From: Bacillota bacterium
GTDB lineage: Bacteria; Bacillota; Limnochordia; Darwinibacteriales; DTU012
Direction of reading: 5' to 3'
Length of the DNA: 64,000 nucleotides
NCBI GenBank assembly: GCA_012840925.1
Contig: DUVS01000003.1
Location: 21,552-85,551 of the forward strand
The stretch's first letter is position 1, and each line of letters begins with the position of its first letter. Both the position numbers and the translations under genes were made by a program. Of the stretch, positions 38,502-47,915 are shown piece after piece. Below the pieces are notes generated by a model. It was not told where the DNA came from and searched no databases. It worked only from the letters and a program-made list of their open reading frames with translations.

Positions 38502-38645
38502 ATGAACAGGCAGGAAAAACTCAAAATGATCAAAAATGCCATGATTACCCTCGCCCAAGACAAAAAACTCAATCCTGAAGCTAAAAAACGGGGATTAATT
38601 TCTTTAAGCAAAGCATACCGCAGACAACTTCAGGAGCTGGACTAA
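38502..38645 (+). CDS. Small basic protein of unknown function (47 aa)
   Basis: ATG at 38502 with GGAGG seven bases upstream, TAA at 38643-38645. The 47 residues are rich in Lys/Arg (about 30 percent) and predicted helical. It is not a recognised family. It lies 98 bp after spmB and could belong to that unit. Good ribosome-binding site and lack of overlap support a real gene. Confidence 0.6.
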   Translation: MNRQEKLKMIKNAMITLAQDKKLNPEAKKRGLISLSKAYRRQLQELD

Positions 38646-38785
38646 GAAAAATCAAACATACTGCTGATAGATTAATTAACAGTTCCTTTGCAACGAGTTT
38701 GCAGATGCATATTAAGATTTTGCAGGAATTGAAATTATATTACCGAATCTATGATGTGGACTTTTTAAGGAAGCGAGGTAGATTC

Positions 38786-40411
38786 ATGAGTCTAGAAATC
38801 GGATTTGGATTGATTGGAGGCCTTGGCCTTTTTCTTTTTGGCATGGCCAAGATGTCTGAAGGTCTTCAAAATGCTGCAGGAGATAAACTGAAACGGATTC
38901 TGGAATTATTCACTTCCCGTCCCATCATTGCCATCCTCACCGGAGCATTGGCCACCATGCTTATTCAATCCAGCAGTTCCACTACGGTGATGGTAGTCGG
39001 TTTTGTCAATGCAGGGTTGATGAATCTGACGCAGGCAGTGGGCACGATCATGGGCGCAGCCATCGGAACCACCGTTACAGCCCAAATCGTTGCCTTTGAT
39101 ATCAGAGACTTTGCTCTGCCCCTAATCGGAATCGGGGCGATCATGAATTTTATGAGCCGCAGAAAAGCAGTGCAGTATATTGGCCTGGCAATTCTCGGTT
39201 TCGGCATGTTGTTTTTTGGCATGTTCATTATGAGTCAAAGTATCAGCCCTCTCAAGGAATATGAACCCTTTGTGAACATGCTGGTCAGTTTTGGCCGCAA
39301 CCCGGTTTTAGGTGTTATTGCCGGAACCATATTTACAGTAATTATCCAAAGCAGCAGTGCCACAACCAGCCTGATCATAGCCTTAAGCCTTCAAGGGCTG
39401 ATCGATATCCCTTCAGGCATCGCACTCATTCTGGGTGCAAATATCGGCACCTGTATTACCGCACTTTTAGCTTCCATTGGCACTAACGTCACCGCCAAAC
39501 GTGCTGCCATATCCCACGTGGTATTTAAAATTGCCGGCGTGATAGTTTTCCTGCTGCTGCTCAAGCCTTTCATATCTGTGGTTACACATACAGGTGTTTC
39601 TGTAGCCAGGCAGCTGGCAAATGCCCATACTCTGTTTAACGTAGCTAACACAATCATCTTCTTTCCACTGATCAATCATTTCGTCCGCTTCATTGAGTGG
39701 CTTATTCCCGGAGAGGAACACGGCCCTGGTATCAAGCCACAGTATTTGGACCGAAATATCCTGCATACCCCAGCTGCCTTGATCGCCGCGACTAAGGAAG
39801 CTCTGCGGATGTGTGACATATCCATGGAGATGCTGCGAGAATCGTTCCAGGCTTTTATCAAAGGTGATCCGAAACTGATTGAAAAGGTGATGGTCAAAGA
39901 AGAAACACTCAATCTCCTTGAAAAAGAGATTATTGTCTATCTAACCCAAGCGGCTGACAATCCCTGGACCCATAGGCAACATCGCAAGATCACCAACTTG
40001 CTCCACTCGGTGCATGATGTGGAACGGGTTGGCGACTTGTCCACGAACATTGCTGAATTAGCTGATGAACGGATTCAACATCATATCAGCTTCAGCGAAA
40101 CAGCGATTGACGAACTGAATACAATGTACTCCAAAGTCGAATCCGTTTATGCCCGGGCTATTGAGGTGCTCCGCACCGAACGTGTTGAAGATGCGGAAAG
40201 CTTGATCCTGGAAGACGATGAAATTGACGAACTGGAAAAACTCTATCGCGAAACTCATATTCAGCGCCTCAATGAAGGCAAATGCCATCCTGAAGCCGGA
40301 GTGCTCTTCTTGGACGTAATCAGCACCTTGGAGCGGATCGCTGACCACGGCAACAATTTGGCGGAAGCGGTCACCGGTGCCTTAATGGCAACAGAAGAAG
40401 TCATCCAATAG
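38786..40411 (+). CDS. Na/Pi-cotransporter II-like membrane protein with PhoU-like domain
   Basis: A 541-residue protein. It has two inverted Na/Pi-cotransporter repeats, each with a Gln-Ser-Ser-Ser-(Ser/Ala)-(Thr)-Thr motif (Ile-Gln-Ser-Ser-Ser-Ser-Thr-Thr and Ile-Gln-Ser-Ser-Ser-Ala-Thr-Thr), about nine membrane helices, and a C-terminal PhoU-like helical domain (about residues 340-535). It likely moves phosphate or an anion with sodium. The start is the ATG at 38786; the upstream frame is not similar to the family. It is followed by a hairpin terminator. Confidence 0.92.
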   Translation: MSLEIGFGLIGGLGLFLFGMAKMSEGLQNAAGDKLKRILELFTSRPIIAILTGALATMLIQSSSSTTVMVVGFVNAGLMNLTQAVGTIMGAAIGTTVTAQIVAFDIRDFALPLIGIGAIMNFMSRRKAVQYIGLAILGFGMLFFGMFIMSQSISPLKEYEPFVNMLVSFGRNPVLGVIAGTIFTVIIQSSSATTSLIIALSLQGLIDIPSGIALILGANIGTCITALLASIGTNVTAKRAAISHVVFKIAGVIVFLLLLKPFISVVTHTGVSVARQLANAHTLFNVANTIIFFPLINHFVRFIEWLIPGEEHGPGIKPQYLDRNILHTPAALIAATKEALRMCDISMEMLRESFQAFIKGDPKLIEKVMVKEETLNLLEKEIIVYLTQAADNPWTHRQHRKITNLLHSVHDVERVGDLSTNIAELADERIQHHISFSETAIDELNTMYSKVESVYARAIEVLRTERVEDAESLILEDDEIDELEKLYRETHIQRLNEGKCHPEAGVLFLDVISTLERIADHGNNLAEAVTGALMATEEVIQ

Positions 40412-40441
40412 GCATACTAAACAGCCTGTGCCTAAAATATT

Positions 40442-40479
40442 AAGAGCCCAGTGGATGTCCATAATCCATTTGGGCTCTT
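40442..40479 (+). terminator. Terminator between the Na/Pi gene and folB (convergent)
   Basis: A 9-bp stem AAGAGCCCA / TGGGCTCTT encloses a 20-nt loop. It stands between two converging genes and may serve both strands, though T-runs are short on each side. Confidence 0.7.
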
Positions 40480-40534
40480 CATCTAACTAGATTCGGATCT
40501 AGACTTGCTCTTTAGAAAAACCGTCAGCAGGCAA

Positions 40535-40888
40535 TTAGCGCGGGCGTACGATTTCCACCTCCAGATAGTCAACATATCCGCCTACTGGTACCTGGCTCTT
40601 GCGCACTCTGACTACTACTTTCTCCACATCATACGCCGACAGGATTTGATCGGCAATCGCCTCTGCCAATGTTTCCACCAGATTGTACTCCTGCTCTTCT
40701 ACAATTTCCTTGACGATGGTATAAGCATCGACATAATTGAAAGATAGCTCGGTGTCGTCATGGAGGTTCTGCAAGTCTGTATAGACTTCCAGATCAACGG
40801 CGAATTTCTGACCCAATTCCTTTTCCACGGCAAATGCACCATGATATCCGTAAAAGACCATGTTCTTCAATACTATTCTATCCGACAC
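40535..40888 (-). CDS. folB: 7,8-dihydroneopterin aldolase
   Basis: Folate pathway enzyme that cleaves dihydroneopterin, 117 residues. The Gly-Tyr-His-Gly-Ala segment and catalytic Glu/Lys pair (Asn-Leu-Val-Glu-Thr-Leu-Ala-Glu and the C-terminal Lys-Ser-Gln-Val-Pro-Val) are present. The GTG at 40888 follows AAGGAGG by seven bases; a longer frame upstream is not used. It stands alone rather than in a fol operon. Confidence 0.94.
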   Translation of the reverse strand: MSDRIVLKNMVFYGYHGAFAVEKELGQKFAVDLEVYTDLQNLHDDTELSFNYVDAYTIVKEIVEEQEYNLVETLAEAIADQILSAYDVEKVVVRVRKSQVPVGGYVDYLEVEIVRPR

Positions 40889-40929
40889 AGCACTACCTCC
40901 TTGATTATCCCTTCGTGACATCATATGTA

Positions 40930-40963
40930 AGTTCCCAGTCTCTGTGACACTAGACCGGGAACT
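40930..40963 (-). terminator. Hairpin after ftsH
   Basis: AGTTCCC pairs with GGGAACT, extended by GTCT / AGAC after a single mismatch, around a 10-nt loop. It lies 15 bp after the ftsH stop. There is no T-run, so it may be a transcript-stabilising 3' end. Confidence 0.55.
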
Positions 40964-40977
40964 ACTAACCAGGATAT

Positions 40978-42897
40978 TTACTCGACACCTACTACTGGTT
41001 CGCGTTTGGCCTTGATAATCGGCTCGCGCTGTTTTTGTTCTTCTTCCTTGATAGCTGCCACCTGCTCAGGAAATTCCTCAACGCTTATTTCCGGCAGTTC
41101 TCTGCCTTCCATAATGGCCTCGAATTCTTCCCTATTGATGGTTTCCTTCTCCTTGAGCACCTCAACCAAGGCATCCAGACGTTCCCGGTTATCAGTAAGG
41201 ATATCTAGTGCTTTCTGGTAACAGCTTTCGATGATATTGCGCACTTCACTGTCGATCGCCGCTGCGATCTGCTCGCTGAAATTGCGATCCCGGGAAATAT
41301 CCCTGCCCAAGAACACCAGTTCTTCCCCGCCGGGATTGCCGAAAGTCAAAGGGCCCAGCTTCTCACTCATGCCCCATTCCATAACCATCTTACGTGCAAT
41401 CTTTGTACTACGTTCCAAATCATTTTGGGCGCCGGTGCTGGATTCATTGAAAGCCAGAATCTCTGCAGCCCGCCCGCCTAACATGGAAGTTAGCTCGGTA
41501 AGGAGTTTGGACTTGGTCATCACATACCGCTCTGTTTCCGGGAGATACATGGTATAACCTGCAGCCTGGCCCCTCCCGATGATGCTGACTTTATGCACCG
41601 GATCGGAATCGGGGAGAAAATAGGATACCACCGCATGCCCAGCTTCGTGGTAAGCAAAGACCGCTACATCCTCTTCTGTAAGGACACGTTTTTTCTTCTC
41701 CGGTCCCATGATTACCCGATCAATTGCTTCTTCACATTCAAGCATTGTGACCTTTTTCATACCTTTACGTGCTGCTAGGATCGCAGCTTCGTTCAGCAAA
41801 TTCTCCAGGTCCGCCCCGGAAAACCCAGGTGTTCTCTTGGCCAATACCTTAAGGTCAACACCTTGTAATGGTTTATTGCGGGCATGTATCTTTAAGATCT
41901 CTTCCCGTCCAATCAAATCTGGCCGTTCTACAACCACCTTGCGATCAAATCTGCCTGGGCGCAGCAATGCCGGATCCAAAACATCAGGACGGTTAGTAGC
42001 AGCCATAACAATAATGCCTGAGTTGGTCTCAAACCCGTCCATTTCAACCAGCAGTTGGTTCAGGGTTTGTTCCCGCTCATCATGACCGCCGCCAAGCCCG
42101 GCTCCTCTCTGCCTGCCCACCGCATCCAACTCATCGATGAACACTAGGCAGGGTGAGTTTTTCTTGGCTGTGTCAAATAAATCCCGCACCCGGGAAGCAC
42201 CGACACCTACAAACATCTCCACAAATTCAGAACCGCTGATGCTGAAAAACGGCACGCCGGCTTCACCGGCAACAGCCCTGGCCAACAAGGTTTTACCTGT
42301 TCCAGGAGGCCCCACCAGCAAAACACCTTTGGGAATCTTGGCTCCCAAATCGGCAAACTTCTTAGGTTGTTTCAGAAACTCCACAATTTCTACCAACTCT
42401 TGTTTGGCCTCATCTACCCCAGCAACATCGTTGAAAGTGATCCGCCCTTTATCATCTGTATGCAGGCGGGCACGGCTTTTACCAAAGGAGATAGCCTTGT
42501 TGTTGCTGCCTTGCATTTGATTGAGGACAAACAACCAAATACCGATGAAGATCACCAAGGTAATGATATTCGGGAGCAAGGCAACCCACCATGAGGTACC
42601 TTGCGGCACCTGCGCCTCTACGATGACATTCTGTTCAATGAGCAAGTCGCTGATATCAGCCATCTTGCCTGCCGGAACCATTGACTGGAACTTGGTCCCG
42701 TCAGCCAAGGTACCTTCAATACCTTGTTCGCCTATCAACACTGCAGTTTTTACCTGTTTATTCATGATCAACTCATTTAACTGAGTGTAAGTTAACTGCC
42801 TCACCGGGTCCACAGACTGGTACATACCTTGAATAACCATCACAAGGATGATCGTAATCAGCAAATAAAGACTAATCTGTCGCAGTAATCTATGCAA
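40978..42897 (-). CDS. ftsH: ATP-dependent zinc metalloprotease FtsH
   Basis: Membrane-bound AAA protease, 639 residues. Two N-terminal membrane helices flank a small periplasmic-side domain. Walker A is Gly-Pro-Pro-Gly-Thr-Gly-Lys-Thr, the SRH is present, and the zinc motif is His-Glu-Ala-Gly-His at about residue 420. The start is the TTG at 42897, which has AAGGAGG seven bases upstream; the longer frame runs through that site. hpt, often between tilS and ftsH in relatives, is missing here. Confidence 0.97.
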   Translation of the reverse strand: MHRLLRQISLYLLITIILVMVIQGMYQSVDPVRQLTYTQLNELIMNKQVKTAVLIGEQGIEGTLADGTKFQSMVPAGKMADISDLLIEQNVIVEAQVPQGTSWWVALLPNIITLVIFIGIWLFVLNQMQGSNNKAISFGKSRARLHTDDKGRITFNDVAGVDEAKQELVEIVEFLKQPKKFADLGAKIPKGVLLVGPPGTGKTLLARAVAGEAGVPFFSISGSEFVEMFVGVGASRVRDLFDTAKKNSPCLVFIDELDAVGRQRGAGLGGGHDEREQTLNQLLVEMDGFETNSGIIVMAATNRPDVLDPALLRPGRFDRKVVVERPDLIGREEILKIHARNKPLQGVDLKVLAKRTPGFSGADLENLLNEAAILAARKGMKKVTMLECEEAIDRVIMGPEKKKRVLTEEDVAVFAYHEAGHAVVSYFLPDSDPVHKVSIIGRGQAAGYTMYLPETERYVMTKSKLLTELTSMLGGRAAEILAFNESSTGAQNDLERSTKIARKMVMEWGMSEKLGPLTFGNPGGEELVFLGRDISRDRNFSEQIAAAIDSEVRNIIESCYQKALDILTDNRERLDALVEVLKEKETINREEFEAIMEGRELPEISVEEFPEQVAAIKEEEQKQREPIIKAKREPVVGVE

Positions 42898-42975
42898 AAT
42901 ACAACCTCCTTCCAAAGACACAGTTCACTACAGCATATCCAGGATAACATCACACAAAAACACCATATGATTAGC

Positions 42976-43034
42976 ATTATAGCAGGAATCCACCCATGTT
43001 TATTTATTATAGCACAGGCTGATCATGATGGCAA
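42976..43034 (-). promoter_or_regulatory. Two promoters upstream of ftsH
   Basis: The distal one is TTGCCA (43034-43029), 17-bp spacer, TATAAT (43011-43006), overlapping the end of tilS. The proximal one is TATAAT (42981-42976) with an extended -10 TGC and no clear -35. Together they allow ftsH to be transcribed independently of spoIIE-tilS. Confidence 0.7.
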
Positions 43035-44396
43035 TCCTCTTACATCCTCCAATATTATACGTATAACTTCTTTAGAATCAGGGGTAACCCGTCCTTTTTC
43101 ACTTCTTCTGACACCGCACACCCAGATGATTTCCTCCTGATCGCAGATGATGGGAATATGATCCCGTAAATAACGAGGGATTTTGGCTTCAATCAAGAGG
43201 TCCTTGATCTTTTTTTTGCCAGTCTGGCCAAAAACCTGCATCGCATCACCCGGTTTGCGCCTGCGGTAGACCAAGGGCAAACAGAGCTGGTCGAGGGCAA
43301 AGTCCTCGCCCGGTCCTTCAAGGCAGTAGCCTGGGCCTTTGGTCAAAACCTCGGTGCGGATCTGGCAGTTGCCCATTGAAACGGTGCCTGGAACCGGCAA
43401 GATCCCCGGTTCCCATTGGGGGAGTTCTGGTTTGCCGAATACTATATTATTCGGTTCACCAATGACTGTTAATAGGGGCAATTCATAAGTAAAATAGTCA
43501 TTATTTAAAATCAACTCCCGCAAGCTTTCAACTTGCTCGAATGCTGCCCAATGCACACTTTGCCGGGCTTTGGCAATCAGACTCTGCAAAACCCGCCGCT
43601 GAAAGGCAAGGGACAATTGACGAAACTTCCCGCGCTGCAGATGAAGCACACCATAATTGGTGCAGGTCAGTTCTGGAAGTAGCTGCTCTACTTTACCGGT
43701 AAGCTCCTCGTCATCAGCACGGACTATTTCTGCCAGTTGAGCCAAATGATGGCTGAATTTTGGATTATACTCCCGTTCAATCAGGGGGATCAATTCCAAC
43801 CGCAGCTTGTTCCGTTCAAACTCGGGGCTGAAATTGGTACGGTCATGATAGAACTTGATCGCAAAGGCGCGGCAATAGGCGATCAGCTGAGCTTTGGTAA
43901 AAGGCAGCAGTGGGCGGATGTAACAATCCCGCTTCGGTTTCATTCCTGCCAACCCCGACAAGCCACTGCCGCGAATCAAGTGCAGTAAGACGGTTTCAGC
44001 CTGATCATCCTGATGATGCCCTAGGGCAATCTTAGTATAACCATGTTTTTCCATACATTCTTCCAGTAAGCGGTAACGCACTTCCCGGGCGGCGGTTTCT
44101 ACGGAAACTCGGTTTTCGGCTGCGTAACGGTTGACATCATAGTGATACTTGTGAACAGGTAGGTCAAGCTGTTGGGTATAGGCTGCAACAAAATCTGCTT
44201 CTTCTTCAGCCTCGGGGCGCAGGCGGTGATTCAGATGAAAGACTCCTAGTGGTGCAAGCTGTGCCCGCCACAGCAAATGCAATAAGGCCATAGAATCAGG
44301 CCCGCTGCTAACTGCCACCAATAGATGGTCTTTGGGATCAAGCAGTTGGCGGGCCTTGACATTGGCAACAAATTCGTTCAGTAAATCAACAGTCAC
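43023..44396 (-). CDS. tilS: tRNA(Ile)-lysidine synthase
   Basis: Converts cytidine 34 of tRNA-Ile(CAU) to lysidine, 457 residues. The PP-loop is Ser-Ser-Gly-Pro-Asp-Ser (first position Ser-Ser instead of the usual Ser-Gly), followed by His-His-Gln-Asp-Asp-Gln-Ala-Glu-Thr. C-terminal TilS domains are present. The start is a GTG nine bases after AAAGGAG, which is part of the spoIIE stop region, so translation is coupled. Confidence 0.95.
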   Translation of the reverse strand: MTVDLLNEFVANVKARQLLDPKDHLLVAVSSGPDSMALLHLLWRAQLAPLGVFHLNHRLRPEAEEEADFVAAYTQQLDLPVHKYHYDVNRYAAENRVSVETAAREVRYRLLEECMEKHGYTKIALGHHQDDQAETVLLHLIRGSGLSGLAGMKPKRDCYIRPLLPFTKAQLIAYCRAFAIKFYHDRTNFSPEFERNKLRLELIPLIEREYNPKFSHHLAQLAEIVRADDEELTGKVEQLLPELTCTNYGVLHLQRGKFRQLSLAFQRRVLQSLIAKARQSVHWAAFEQVESLRELILNNDYFTYELPLLTVIGEPNNIVFGKPELPQWEPGILPVPGTVSMGNCQIRTEVLTKGPGYCLEGPGEDFALDQLCLPLVYRRRKPGDAMQVFGQTGKKKIKDLLIEAKIPRYLRDHIPIICDQEEIIWVCGVRRSEKGRVTPDSKEVIRIILEDVRGLPS

Positions 44397-44401
44397 GCAC
44401 T

Positions 44402-46504
44402 CTAACTCCTTTGGTAAGGATGAATTTCTGGATCATTCCTCACTAATCTGGCTACCAGAACCATCATGTCATCAACCACCCCGCCGCCGGCTGCGTCTAT
44501 ACTCTGCAGCAGCACCTGGTTGGCCAGTTCCTGGCAGCCCAGCTTATCATCAATGCGCCTTAAGATATTGCACAACCACTGTTCTTTGTTAACCACCTGG
44601 CCTTGAAATTCCAGTACACCATCAGTGACCATTACCAAATAATCACCCTCGTAAAGCAGCCGCCGCTGTGGCTCGACTTCCACATGATTGAGGATTCCCA
44701 CCGGCAAAGCGTGGTTCTGGATTACTTCAATCTCCCGGCCTCGTTTGATGAAGCTAGAGGCTGCCCCAATTTTCAAAAACTCCAGCTGGCCTGATTCCAG
44801 ATCAACGATCACAAAATCAATTGTAGCAAAGCTGTCGTTCATGCTGCGGGCAAGCAGCACCTGATTGATCACTCTAGCTGCCAAACCAGGGTCATAGCCA
44901 ATCCGAATCATCTTCTCCAACAGCTTGATGGTTGCCAGGCTGTAGCTGGCTGCCCTCTCGCCTGTACCCATTCCGTCGCTGATCAAAAGACCGATCCGGT
45001 TTGCCGACAAGGCGAAGATGGCATTGCTGTCCCCTGATACCTTGCCCTGGGCAATTTTGGCAGTCTTTACATCTACAACATACCTTGCTTTGGTCGAAAT
45101 GTCAAATCCACACTGTCCCGACACCATACACCTGCGCCTTGTTACAGCAAAGCTACCTCCTAAGAGTTCGCTGCATTCTTTGGCAACCTGCTCGCACCAA
45201 ACTGTTCCACAGTGGCTGTAACATTTGCCGGATACCAAGTAGCTTCCATTGTGGTGCAAAACCGTCAGCTCTTTCAATTCCGCTGAGTCCAGATTCTGCC
45301 ATAGTTTTTCTTCGATTGCTTCAGCAAATTCAACCTGCGTACTCAGTTCAGTCCGCAGCTGAGATATAATTTGCGCTAAATTTTCCAATTGCTGAGCGAC
45401 AAAAGTGCTTTCTTCCAGAACCGCCGCCAGTTCCTGAAAAACCTGCGAAAACTGTTCCACCCGTGTCTCCAGGATTTCCTGAGCTCTGGCTGTATGAGAA
45501 GCCTGCCGCAGAGCATGCTTTTTGGTTCCAGGAAGCAGCCGCTCCAGCTGACGCAGCCTGCTGGCAGGGGTTAAATACACAGCAACCGCAGCTGCTGCCA
45601 GCATTAGCGCATATCTGACTGTCTCCGGCGCAACAGGTAGGCCATAGGTTAAGAAATACCCTGCCATCCCTGCAATGAACAAGCCAAAGGGTAAATGGGC
45701 CAAAAAACCGGCGATCACCGCAACCACAACCACCAACACCGACAATTCCACCGGAAGCTTGACTAAAAGGCTGATCAAGGTGAAGATAGGCCCAATCATC
45801 AGGGCAAGTCCAGCTTGACCAATCCGGGCTGCTGCCAAAACAAGATAGAACATGATCAGTATGCGCAATGGGAACTGGTAGATAACCAGATCTGCACCTA
45901 AAAAAATGGCTGTCAACAAGAGTCCGATTTGAAACTCCTTAACATCCAAAACATAGGTTCGTTTTTTGTGGACAAGAGTTGAGAACATGCTGAAAACAGC
46001 AACTGAGATTACTGCCTCGCTTAAGGCTGCAAACCAGATCATGGGATAACTGCTGCCCAGCCATCTAATCGTCAAAGGTGCTTTGACAGCCAGAAAACCG
46101 GTAAAAAGCCAGAAAACCCAGTAGCTGTTCTTCTGGCGCATCTTCCGATTGCCGCCGACCAGCCACACCAGCAAAGTTGCGGCATAATATGGGTAGATCA
46201 CAAGTACAGACTCTGTTGTACCGGCAGCTGCAGCACTCGTCACTAGAGAAGCATACCCTGCCAGAACTCCCAGCAAGGCCCATCCCGGCCGGGGCCTTGA
46301 GCTGCGGCAAACAGCTGCTAAAAAGGCTAAGCCAAAAGGCAGAAGCTCGTCCAACAACACGGCGCGAGCCAGAAAAAAACCTATCAAAACAGTCATTACC
46401 GGTATGTGCAGTGACAACGATGCCGGTTTAATGCGGGTTCTAGTCCTCCTTACTTCCAGGGGCACTACTCGATACTCATGGGCACTTGATTCGAGATGTT
46501 TCAA
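44402..46504 (-). CDS. spoIIE: Stage II sporulation protein E (PP2C-type phosphatase)
   Basis: Dephosphorylates SpoIIAA to activate sigma-F and takes part in polar septation. It is about 700 residues. About ten N-terminal membrane segments are followed by a coiled region and a C-terminal PP2C domain with Ile-Ser-Asp-Gly-Met-Gly-Thr-Gly. An in-frame ATG lies directly after AGGAG without spacing. The TTG at 46504, nine bases after AGGAG, is preferred; the start stays uncertain. It lies in the conserved tRNA-spoIIE-tilS order. Confidence 0.93.
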   Translation of the reverse strand: MKHLESSAHEYRVVPLEVRRTRTRIKPASLSLHIPVMTVLIGFFLARAVLLDELLPFGLAFLAAVCRSSRPRPGWALLGVLAGYASLVTSAAAAGTTESVLVIYPYYAATLLVWLVGGNRKMRQKNSYWVFWLFTGFLAVKAPLTIRWLGSSYPMIWFAALSEAVISVAVFSMFSTLVHKKRTYVLDVKEFQIGLLLTAIFLGADLVIYQFPLRILIMFYLVLAAARIGQAGLALMIGPIFTLISLLVKLPVELSVLVVVVAVIAGFLAHLPFGLFIAGMAGYFLTYGLPVAPETVRYALMLAAAAVAVYLTPASRLRQLERLLPGTKKHALRQASHTARAQEILETRVEQFSQVFQELAAVLEESTFVAQQLENLAQIISQLRTELSTQVEFAEAIEEKLWQNLDSAELKELTVLHHNGSYLVSGKCYSHCGTVWCEQVAKECSELLGGSFAVTRRRCMVSGQCGFDISTKARYVVDVKTAKIAQGKVSGDSNAIFALSANRIGLLISDGMGTGERAASYSLATIKLLEKMIRIGYDPGLAARVINQVLLARSMNDSFATIDFVIVDLESGQLEFLKIGAASSFIKRGREIEVIQNHALPVGILNHVEVEPQRRLLYEGDYLVMVTDGVLEFQGQVVNKEQWLCNILRRIDDKLGCQELANQVLLQSIDAAGGGVVDDMMVLVARLVRNDPEIHPYQRS

Positions 46505-46537
46505 CCCGACCATCTCCTGTATGGATATCTTGTGGTT

Positions 46538-46571
46538 AATATACCATACCTGGGGACAGTTCTCTGTCGAA
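46538..46571 (-). promoter_or_regulatory. Candidate Spo0A-activated promoter of spoIIE
   Basis: Minus strand: TCGACA (46570-46565), 21-bp spacer, TATATT (46543-46538). The -35 is embedded in TTCGACA (46571-46565), the complement of the 0A-box core TGNCGAA. Bacillus spoIIG and spoIIE promoters have the same two features: a long spacer and a 0A box over the -35. Transcription would start about 30 bp before the TTG start. Confidence 0.65.
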
Positions 46572-46582
46572 CAAGCTAAGAG

Positions 46583-46616
46583 AAAAAAAACAAAACCCTG
46601 TACATTTCCAGGGTTT
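46583..46616 (-). terminator. Terminator of tRNA-Met
   Basis: An 8-bp stem AAACCCTG / CAGGGTTT (46593-46616) is followed by TG and eight T on the minus strand. It separates the tRNA from spoIIE. Confidence 0.9.
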
Positions 46617-46627
46617 ATCGCAAAATA

Positions 46628-46704
46628 TGGTAGCGGCGGCTGGATTTGAACCAGCGACACTGCGGGTATGAACCGCATGCTCTGACCAACTGAGCTACGC
46701 CGCC
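46628..46704 (-). tRNA. Elongator tRNA-Met (CAT)
   Basis: A 77-nt tRNA with encoded CCA and anticodon loop TTCATAC, paired 1-72 (G-C) unlike the initiator. The anticodon arm GCGG-TTCATAC-CCGC is like Gram-positive elongator tRNA-Met; a lysidine tRNA-Ile is less likely because the acceptor stem is different. Confidence 0.92.
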
Positions 46705-46716
46705 ATGACAAATTTT

Positions 46717-46745
46717 ATTATACCCAGCTTGAACACTTTCGTCAA
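46717..46745 (-). promoter_or_regulatory. Sigma-A promoter of tRNA-Met
   Basis: Minus strand: TTGACG (46745-46740), 17-bp spacer, TATAAT (46722-46717), 13 bp before the tRNA. Confidence 0.88.
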
Positions 46746-46756
46746 GTGCTTTTTAC

Positions 46757-46785
46757 TTGCGCGCCAATTGTTTTTATTGTAGGAT
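46757..46785 (+). promoter_or_regulatory. Probable promoter of aroC
   Basis: Plus strand: TTGCGC (46757-46762), 17-bp spacer, TAGGAT (46780-46785). It is less perfect than the divergent tRNA promoter only 11 bp away. Confidence 0.55.
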
Positions 46786-46813
46786 TAAACTAGCAATTTC
46801 AGGAGGTTAGATC

Positions 46814-47911
46814 ATGTCCGGCTCCATCTTCGGCAAAAGATTTAGGGTAACAACCTGGGGTGAATCCCATGGCCCGGCAATTGGTGCCGTGATCGACGGC
46901 TGCCCTGCTGGCATCAGGCTTGATCCGGAACTGATCCAGCGCGATCTGGACCGCCGCAAGCCCGGCCAATCCCGTTTTGCTTCTCCTCGCAGGGAAGCGG
47001 ATCGGGCTCAAATTCTATCAGGCGTATTCCAAGGGTATACCACCGGAACACCGATTTCGATCCTGATTGCCAATCAAGACCCGAAATCCGGTGATTATGA
47101 TCACTTGTCCAATGTGTACCGGCCTGGACATGCAGATTACACTTATCAACAGAAGTACGGGATCCGTGATTACCGTGGCGGCGGCCGTGCTTCCGGGCGT
47201 GAAACTGCCGCCAGGGTGGCGGCAGGGGCTGTTGCCAAACAGCTGTTGGCTGAATTTCAGATTGAAATAATGGCTTATACCTATGCAATCGGGTCCATCA
47301 AAATTGATCCTGCCCGCTTTGATTCAACCCTTATCCTGAAAAATCCATTTGCCATGCCTGATGCAGAGGCTGCCAGTCAAGCATCACAGTTACTGGACCA
47401 GTTGGCTGCTGAAAGGGATTCGGTCGGGGGAACCATCGAATGCATTGTCACCGGGCTGCCCCTGGGGCTGGGCGAACCGGTTTTTGAAAAACTAGATGCT
47501 ATGCTGGCCAAAGCTGTCTTTTCGATCGGAGCTGTCAAGGCTGTGGAAATTGGCAGCGGCACCCAAGCTGCCCAAATGCGCGGCAGCGAGCACAATGATC
47601 GCTATCGCTATGCTGATGGCTGTCTGGTCAAACCGTCCAATCATGCCGGCGGCATCCTTGGTGGAATCAGTGATGGTTCGCCACTTAGACTGCGAACTTA
47701 TTTCAAGCCGACGCCCAGTATCGGGCAAGTGCAGCAAACCGTCACTGCGGCACAAAAAAACGTAGACCTCACGATCACTGGCCGCCACGATCCAGTCATT
47801 GTCCCCAGAGCAGTGGTGGTGGTTGAAGCGATGGTTGCCTTAACCCTTGCTGATTACCTGTTGATTGGGGCAGTTTCCCGGATCGACAACCTGAAACGAT
47901 TGTTTCAATAA
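46814..47911 (+). CDS. aroC: Chorismate synthase
   Basis: Final step of the shikimate pathway, making chorismate with reduced FMN, 365 residues. It starts Met-Ser-Gly-Ser-Ile-Phe-Gly, with the family signatures Gly-Glu-Ser-His-Gly and Gly-Gly-Gly-Arg-Ala-Ser-Gly-Arg-Glu-Thr. AGGAGG lies upstream. It is single, away from other aro genes, and its stop is 4 bp from the convergent RseC-like gene. Confidence 0.96.
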   Translation: MSGSIFGKRFRVTTWGESHGPAIGAVIDGCPAGIRLDPELIQRDLDRRKPGQSRFASPRREADRAQILSGVFQGYTTGTPISILIANQDPKSGDYDHLSNVYRPGHADYTYQQKYGIRDYRGGGRASGRETAARVAAGAVAKQLLAEFQIEIMAYTYAIGSIKIDPARFDSTLILKNPFAMPDAEAASQASQLLDQLAAERDSVGGTIECIVTGLPLGLGEPVFEKLDAMLAKAVFSIGAVKAVEIGSGTQAAQMRGSEHNDRYRYADGCLVKPSNHAGGILGGISDGSPLRLRTYFKPTPSIGQVQQTVTAAQKNVDLTITGRHDPVIVPRAVVVVEAMVALTLADYLLIGAVSRIDNLKRLFQ

Positions 47912-47915
47912 TCAA

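Noticed and set aside
46628..46704. CAT-anticodon tRNA as lysidine-type tRNA-Ile
   Set aside because: Its acceptor stem GGCGGCG and loop TTCATAC agree with Gram-positive elongator tRNA-Met, not with GGACC-type tRNA-Ile2. A modified base cannot be seen in DNA, so a little doubt remains.
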